DNA from: Mycolicibacterium novocastrense
GTDB taxonomy: Bacteria; Actinomycetota; Actinomycetes; Mycobacteriales; Mycobacteriaceae
NCBI RefSeq assembly: GCF_001570485.1
Contig: NZ_BCTA01000002.1
Coordinates: forward strand, 310,001-374,000
Direction of reading: 5' to 3'
DNA: 64,000 bases
In this document: positions 60,843-64,000 of the stretch, piece by piece
How the letters are laid out: every line of letters starts with the position of its first letter
Numbering within the stretch: the stretch's first letter is position 1
The notes under the pieces: model-generated
Told to the model about the DNA's origin: nothing
Database searches by the model: none
What the model saw: only the letters and a program-made list of their open reading frames with translations
Position numbers and translations under genes: made by a program

Positions 60843-61703
60843 TCACCCGGTCGGCTTGGCGGAGATGCCGGGATGCACCTCGACGCGAAGCAGATCGTCA
60901 CCGAGTTCGATCTGCCGGTCGAAGACCGACGCGGCCAACGCGCGCCAGTCGTCTTCCTGCCCGGGTTCGATCGCGGGCACGTAGTGGGTGAGGACCAGGA
61001 TGCCCACCCCCGCGCGCGCCGCGGTTTCGGCTGCCTGCTCGACCGAGGAGTGATAGTCGCAGATGTCGCGGATGCGCTGCATGGCCATCCTGTCGACCAG
61101 GTCCTTGCGGATCACGGTGTGCACCAAGGCACCTGCGCCCGCCGCGAGTTCGTCGAGGCTCTCGCAGGGAACGGTGTCGCCGGCCAGCACCACCGAGGCG
61201 TCGGCGTGCTCGATGCGGAAACCGATGGTCGGGGTGACCGGGCGGTGGTCGGTGGGCGCAACCCGGATCGTCACGTCGTCGCGGTTCCACACCTCACCCT
61301 CGGTGTACTCGTGCACCTCCACCGGGGGCGGCGCCGTCAGGTCGGCGTGGTGCGCGATCCGGTATCCGATGTCGAAGCCGAACGCCTTGAGGGTGTGCTC
61401 GACCACCTCGGCGGTGCCCGGCGGTCCGATGATCTGCAGCGGGGGCTGCTCGGGCGTGAACGTCGACACCCATCGGGTGATGATCACGTCGCCCAGGTCC
61501 GCGATGTGGTCGCTGTGCAGATGCGTCAACAGCAGCGCGGACAGTCCGTTGGCGGGCGCGCCCGCGGCCGTCAGGCGTTGCTGCACGCCGCGACCGCAGT
61601 CGATCAGAAACGTCTGCCCGCCCGCGCGCACGAGCGTGGACGGTCCGGCGCGGTGGGCGTCGGGGATGGGGCTTCCGGTGCCAAGCAGTGTGATCTCGAT
61701 CAT
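60843..61703 (-). CDS. Metallo-beta-lactamase-fold hydrolase (RNase Z-like, Rv2407 type)
   Basis: A 286-residue zinc hydrolase starting [25 protein letters not shown]. The first zinc motif is HLHSDH (61-66), and the later His and Asp ligands are in [16 protein letters not shown] near 172 and the C-terminal LTHYVP block. It resembles ribonuclease Z, but a mycobacterial RNase Z role is not settled. It is convergent with the transglutaminase-like gene and divergent from the CBS gene over 208 nt. Confidence 0.88.
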   Translation of the reverse strand: MIEITLLGTGSPIPDAHRAGPSTLVRAGGQTFLIDCGRGVQQRLTAAGAPANGLSALLLTHLHSDHIADLGDVIITRWVSTFTPEQPPLQIIGPPGTAEVVEHTLKAFGFDIGYRIAHHADLTAPPPVEVHEYTEGEVWNRDDVTIRVAPTDHRPVTPTIGFRIEHADASVVLAGDTVPCESLDELAAGAGALVHTVIRKDLVDRMAMQRIRDICDYHSSVEQAAETAARAGVGILVLTHYVPAIEPGQEDDWRALAASVFDRQIELGDDLLRVEVHPGISAKPTG

Positions 61704-61911
61704 GGCCCCACATATACCCGAGGGGCGCGGCGAAGGGGGCTTCGAGACGGGCCGAATCGGCATTCCGGCAGGTGTGTACTCGACTTTGCGCTGCTGGAAT
61801 GCCATTTCGCGACTTTGCGGCCCGAGTGTGACCGGGTTGCAACCTCGCAAAGCCTTCCGCGCCGAGGCAGTCCAACCTAGCCTGTGAGGAAGATCACGAG
61901 CGGAGGCAAGG

Positions 61912-62340
61912 ATGCGGATCGCGGACGTGTTGCGGAACAAGGGCGCCGCGGTGGCCACGATAACTCCGGAGACGTCGGTCTCGGGGTTGCTCACCGAGCT
62001 GGCGGTGCACAATATCGGCGCGATGGTCGTGGTGTCGCCGGACGGCCTGATGGGGATCGTCTCCGAGCGTGATGTCGTGCGGGCGCTGCACCGTCGAGGG
62101 GGAGAACTACTCACCAAACCGGTGTCGGAGATCATGACCACGCTGGTGGCGACCTGCGCTCCGGACGATTCGGTGGACAGCCTCAGCGCGTTGATGACGA
62201 CGAACCGGGTCCGGCACGTGCCGGTCATGGAGAACGGCAGGCTGGTGGGCATCGTGAGCATCGGCGACGTCGTCAAGACGCGGATGGAAGAGCTCGAAGC
62301 GCAGCAGGAGCAGCTGCAGGCCTACATCACCCGTGGCTGA
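61912..62340 (+). CDS. CBS-domain pair protein (Rv2406c-like)
   Basis: A 142-residue stand-alone pair of CBS domains (about 10-62 and 72-132; [13 protein letters not shown] ends the first). Such modules bind adenosine nucleotides and control partners. GCGGAGG lies before the ATG and TAGCCT at 61878-61883 is a possible -10. The stop overlaps the acetyltransferase gene by 8 nt. The partner is unknown. Confidence 0.93.
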   Translation: MRIADVLRNKGAAVATITPETSVSGLLTELAVHNIGAMVVVSPDGLMGIVSERDVVRALHRRGGELLTKPVSEIMTTLVATCAPDDSVDSLSALMTTNRVRHVPVMENGRLVGIVSIGDVVKTRMEELEAQQEQLQAYITRG

Positions 62341-62938
62341 CGTCGAGGTCGCTCCGGCGGCGCGCCGGCATGTGCGCCAGATGTCTGCGGTGCTGGCGCG
62401 CGCGTTCTACGACGACCCGGTGATGAAGTGGATGCTGCCGAAGGACGCTGCGCGGGAGCGCGCCCTGGCACGGGTGTTCGCCACCATGATTCGCCACCAT
62501 TTCCTGCGCACCGAGGGAGTTGAGGTCGCAGGCGGCCAGCGCATCGGTGCCGCCGCGCTGTGGGACCCGCCGGGCGAGTGGAGGCAGAGCGGGCTGCAGG
62601 AGCTGAGGATGATGCCGGCGTTCATGCGGGCGATGGGAGCCAATGTGCGGCGCGGTCAGGCGATGGCCGAGCTGATGAAGCAGCACCACCCCGAGGAGCC
62701 GCACTGGTACCTGGGGGTGATCGGCAGCGACCCGACGGTGCGCGGCACCGGATACGGGCAGGCCCTGATGCGCTCGCGCCTCGACCGCTGCGACGCCGAG
62801 CACGCGCCCGCGTACCTCGAGTCCAGCAACCCCGACAACATCGGCTACTACCAGCGCTTCGGGTTCGACGTCACCGGCGAGATCACGTTGCCCGACGGCG
62901 GCCCGCCCATGTGGCCCATGTGGCGTGAGCCACGGTGA
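62333..62938 (+). CDS. GNAT family N-acetyltransferase
   Basis: A 201-residue acetyltransferase. The acetyl-CoA-binding segment is WYLGVIGSDPTVRGTGYGQALMRSRLDRCD near 124-153 (with the Arg/Gln-x-x-Gly-x-Gly/Ala pattern), followed by LESSNPDNIGYYQRFGFDVTGEI, which is the C-terminal GNAT signature. The N terminus reads VAPAARRHVRQMSAVLARAFYDDPVMKWMLP, typical of a small group acting on drugs or small amines; the substrate is unknown. It overlaps the CBS gene by 8 nt. Confidence 0.9.
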   Translation: MADVEVAPAARRHVRQMSAVLARAFYDDPVMKWMLPKDAARERALARVFATMIRHHFLRTEGVEVAGGQRIGAAALWDPPGEWRQSGLQELRMMPAFMRAMGANVRRGQAMAELMKQHHPEEPHWYLGVIGSDPTVRGTGYGQALMRSRLDRCDAEHAPAYLESSNPDNIGYYQRFGFDVTGEITLPDGGPPMWPMWREPR

Positions 62939-63041
62939 GGCAGAAGTGGCGGGCGCCACGCTGACATTCCGCAAACGGCCGCGAGCGACCGCCGATTGCC
63001 ATGCGCGCGCGGCGTGTCGCGGGGCAGACGCGGTCACTCGC

Positions 63042-63050
63042 GGAAAAAAA
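63042..63050 (-). other. A9/T9 homopolymer next to a G-rich run
   Basis: Nine A residues (nine T on the minus strand) followed by a G4-T-G8 run, just after the minus-strand MazF-like stop. Such a run is rare in this genome. On the minus strand it gives a T-tract that could aid termination, though no strong hairpin precedes it. Confidence 0.7.
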
Positions 63051-63063
63051 AAGGGGTGGGGGG

Positions 63064-63675
63064 TCAGCTCCAGGAGTATTCGGCGCGTAGCCGCGCGGCG
63101 ACCACTTCGAACTTCTCGCGGGCGAGGATCGCCCCTTCGCGGCGGATTCCGTCTTCGGGAACGTCGAGCACCCGGTCCAGCCGCACCCAACTGGCTCGCC
63201 CCTCGTAATCCCAGGTACCGGTGCCGATGCCCACCCAGTCCGGATCGTCTCGGTGGTGGTCCTGGCTGGACAGCATCAGGCCGAGCAGCGTGGACCGGTC
63301 GCGGCCCACCACCAGAACCGGTCGGTCCTTGCCCTGCGTCGGGTCGTCCTCGTAGACCACCCACGTCCACACGATCTCGCCCGGGTCGGCGCGGCCGTCG
63401 AGGTCGGGGGCGTACACCACCTTGCGGGCGCGGTGGGCGGTCGGCACGAAGTGACGGCTGACGGGGCGTCCGGTCGTGATCGCCGGTGTCTCGTCCCGCG
63501 ATGTGCCGGCGATCGCGTCCAGACCGATCCTGATGCCCTGCTGGATACCGCGCTGCACGGTCTCGGACTGACCGATCTGCCGGATGATCTTCGGCGCCTC
63601 GTTGAACACCAGGTTCTCGGCAATCCTCTGGAATGTCTGCAGTGGTCTCCAGGGCGCAGGCATATTTCCGAGCAT
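63064..63675 (-). CDS. PemK/MazF-fold protein with N-terminal extension (Rv2405-like)
   Basis: A 203-residue protein whose residues 95-200 look like the PemK/MazF toxin fold ([28 protein letters not shown], then LGLMLSS and a terminal helix) after an 80-residue extension ([21 protein letters not shown]). No antitoxin gene is beside it, and in M. tuberculosis the gene is a lone conserved one, so toxicity is not implied. The ATG at 63675 is used; a second ATG lies 12 nt on. It is divergent from lepA over 54 nt. Confidence 0.83.
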   Translation of the reverse strand: MLGNMPAPWRPLQTFQRIAENLVFNEAPKIIRQIGQSETVQRGIQQGIRIGLDAIAGTSRDETPAITTGRPVSRHFVPTAHRARKVVYAPDLDGRADPGEIVWTWVVYEDDPTQGKDRPVLVVGRDRSTLLGLMLSSQDHHRDDPDWVGIGTGTWDYEGRASWVRLDRVLDVPEDGIRREGAILAREKFEVVAARLRAEYSWS

Positions 63676-63729
63676 AAGCGAGCGCGGCCCAGCACGATTG
63701 TGTGCTTACGGCGCCGCCTGGATACGCTG
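63676..63729 (+). promoter_or_regulatory. Promoter region of lepA
   Basis: TTGTGT (63698-63703) and GATACG/TACGCT (63721-63728) could be -35 and -10 boxes. If TACGCT is used, transcription would start a few nt after the GTG at 63730, leaving the lepA start in doubt. Confidence 0.35.
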
Positions 63730-64000
63730 GTGACACCCGAAGTCCGCGTTCACCAGGAGATTCCCATCAGCACTTTCGCCGATCAGACCTTCACGGCACC
63801 GGCGCAGATCCGGAACTTCTGCATCATCGCCCACATCGATCACGGCAAGTCGACGCTGGCCGACCGGATGCTGCAACTCACCGGCGTCGTCGCCGATCGT
63901 GACATGCGCGCGCAGTACCTCGACCGGATGGACATCGAGCGCGAGCGCGGCATCACGATCAAGGCGCAGAATGTCCGGCTGCCCTGGAAGCTCGGGGACG
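63730..64000 (+). CDS. lepA: Elongation factor 4 (LepA), 5' part
   Basis: The first 90 codons of the translational GTPase LepA, cut by the window end. After [21 protein letters not shown] come the G1 motif AHIDHGKS (34-41) and the switch I region [20 protein letters not shown]. The GTG at 63730 is the best canonical start in frame; the conserved QEIPIS just after it and the AGGAG at 63755-63759 leave some doubt. LepA acts on translating ribosomes or 30S assembly. Confidence 0.93.
   Translation, partial: MTPEVRVHQEIPISTFADQTFTAPAQIRNFCIIAHIDHGKSTLADRMLQLTGVVADRDMRAQYLDRMDIERERGITIKAQNVRLPWKLGD

Overview
The window is chromosomal DNA of a high-GC actinobacterium, almost certainly a mycobacterium, probably a fast grower (Mycolicibacterium type). 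The tig-clpP1-clpP2-clpX, korA-korB-mobA-rpf, valS-folC-ndk-rne-rplU-rpmA-obg-proB, rbsK, nadE, proA-moxR-vwa-nadD-rsfS-gpgP-octT-degV and comEA-comEC-holA-rpsT-...-lepA blocks follow the order known from the Rv2404c to Rv2463 region of Mycobacterium tuberculosis. Extra genes are interspersed (fdhD, a FAD monooxygenase, a molybdopterin oxidoreductase operon, a copper storage protein, a cmtR-like metal operon, ArsR/SRPBCC genes). Species cannot be fixed from sequence alone. I saw no rRNA, insertion sequence, prophage or CRISPR array.

Layout. 1-1.3 kb: glycosyltransferase fused to a LytM-like domain. 1.4-6.5 kb: tRNA-Gly, tRNA-Pro, trigger factor, both ClpP subunits, a collagen-like secreted peptide and ClpX. 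6.6-11.6 kb: fdhD, 2-oxoacid:ferredoxin oxidoreductase (korAB) and mobA. 11.6-13.7 kb: a gene-poor kilobase, then two tandem resuscitation-promoting factors, each preceded by a GTGA-N6-TCAC site. 13.7-18.8 kb: VOC protein, FAD monooxygenase, S9 peptidase and an enoyl-reductase-like protein. 18.9-30.5 kb: valS to proB housekeeping genes. 30.5-36.0 kb: minus-strand sirtuin pair and a lipoprotein / molybdopterin oxidoreductase / helical-protein operon, divergent from an 18-cysteine Csp. 36.2-42.2 kb: isochorismatase-fold hydrolase, nadE, a CmtR-like operon, a crotonase and rbsK. 42.3-49.2 kb: proA to degV. 49.3-53.5 kb: ArsR-SRPBCC-DinB operon, reductase, SDR, membrane protein. 53.6-57.2 kb: comEA, comEC, holA, rpsT. 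57.3-64 kb: circularly permuted ATP-grasp / alpha-E / transglutaminase module, metallo-beta-lactamase, CBS protein, acetyltransferase, MazF-like protein and the 5' end of lepA.

Themes. Protein quality control (Tig, ClpXP), RNA and ribosome biogenesis (RNase E, Obg, RsfS, L21, L27, S20, LepA), NAD synthesis (NadD, NadE), proline synthesis (ProA, ProB), folate (FolC) and methylglucose lipopolysaccharide precursors (GpgP, OctT) dominate. Molybdenum cofactor handling appears three times (fdhD, mobA, molybdopterin oxidoreductase), and metal handling twice (Csp with a PCu(A)C-like lipoprotein; CmtR-like regulator with a CDF-like protein). Many genes overlap by ATGA or GTGA, implying translational coupling. 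Several first genes have a TANNNT -10 hexamer 6-8 nt before the start codon, implying leaderless mRNAs.

Most worth following up: the cysteine-depleted molybdopterin oxidoreductase operon facing the Csp gene; two near-identical tiny upstream ORFs (MSTCV..., MSACV...) coupled to the start codons of moxR and the transglutaminase gene; the GT2-LytM fusion with a probably inactive peptidase site; the paired CRP-like sites before the two rpf genes; and several long hairpins and palindromic operators.
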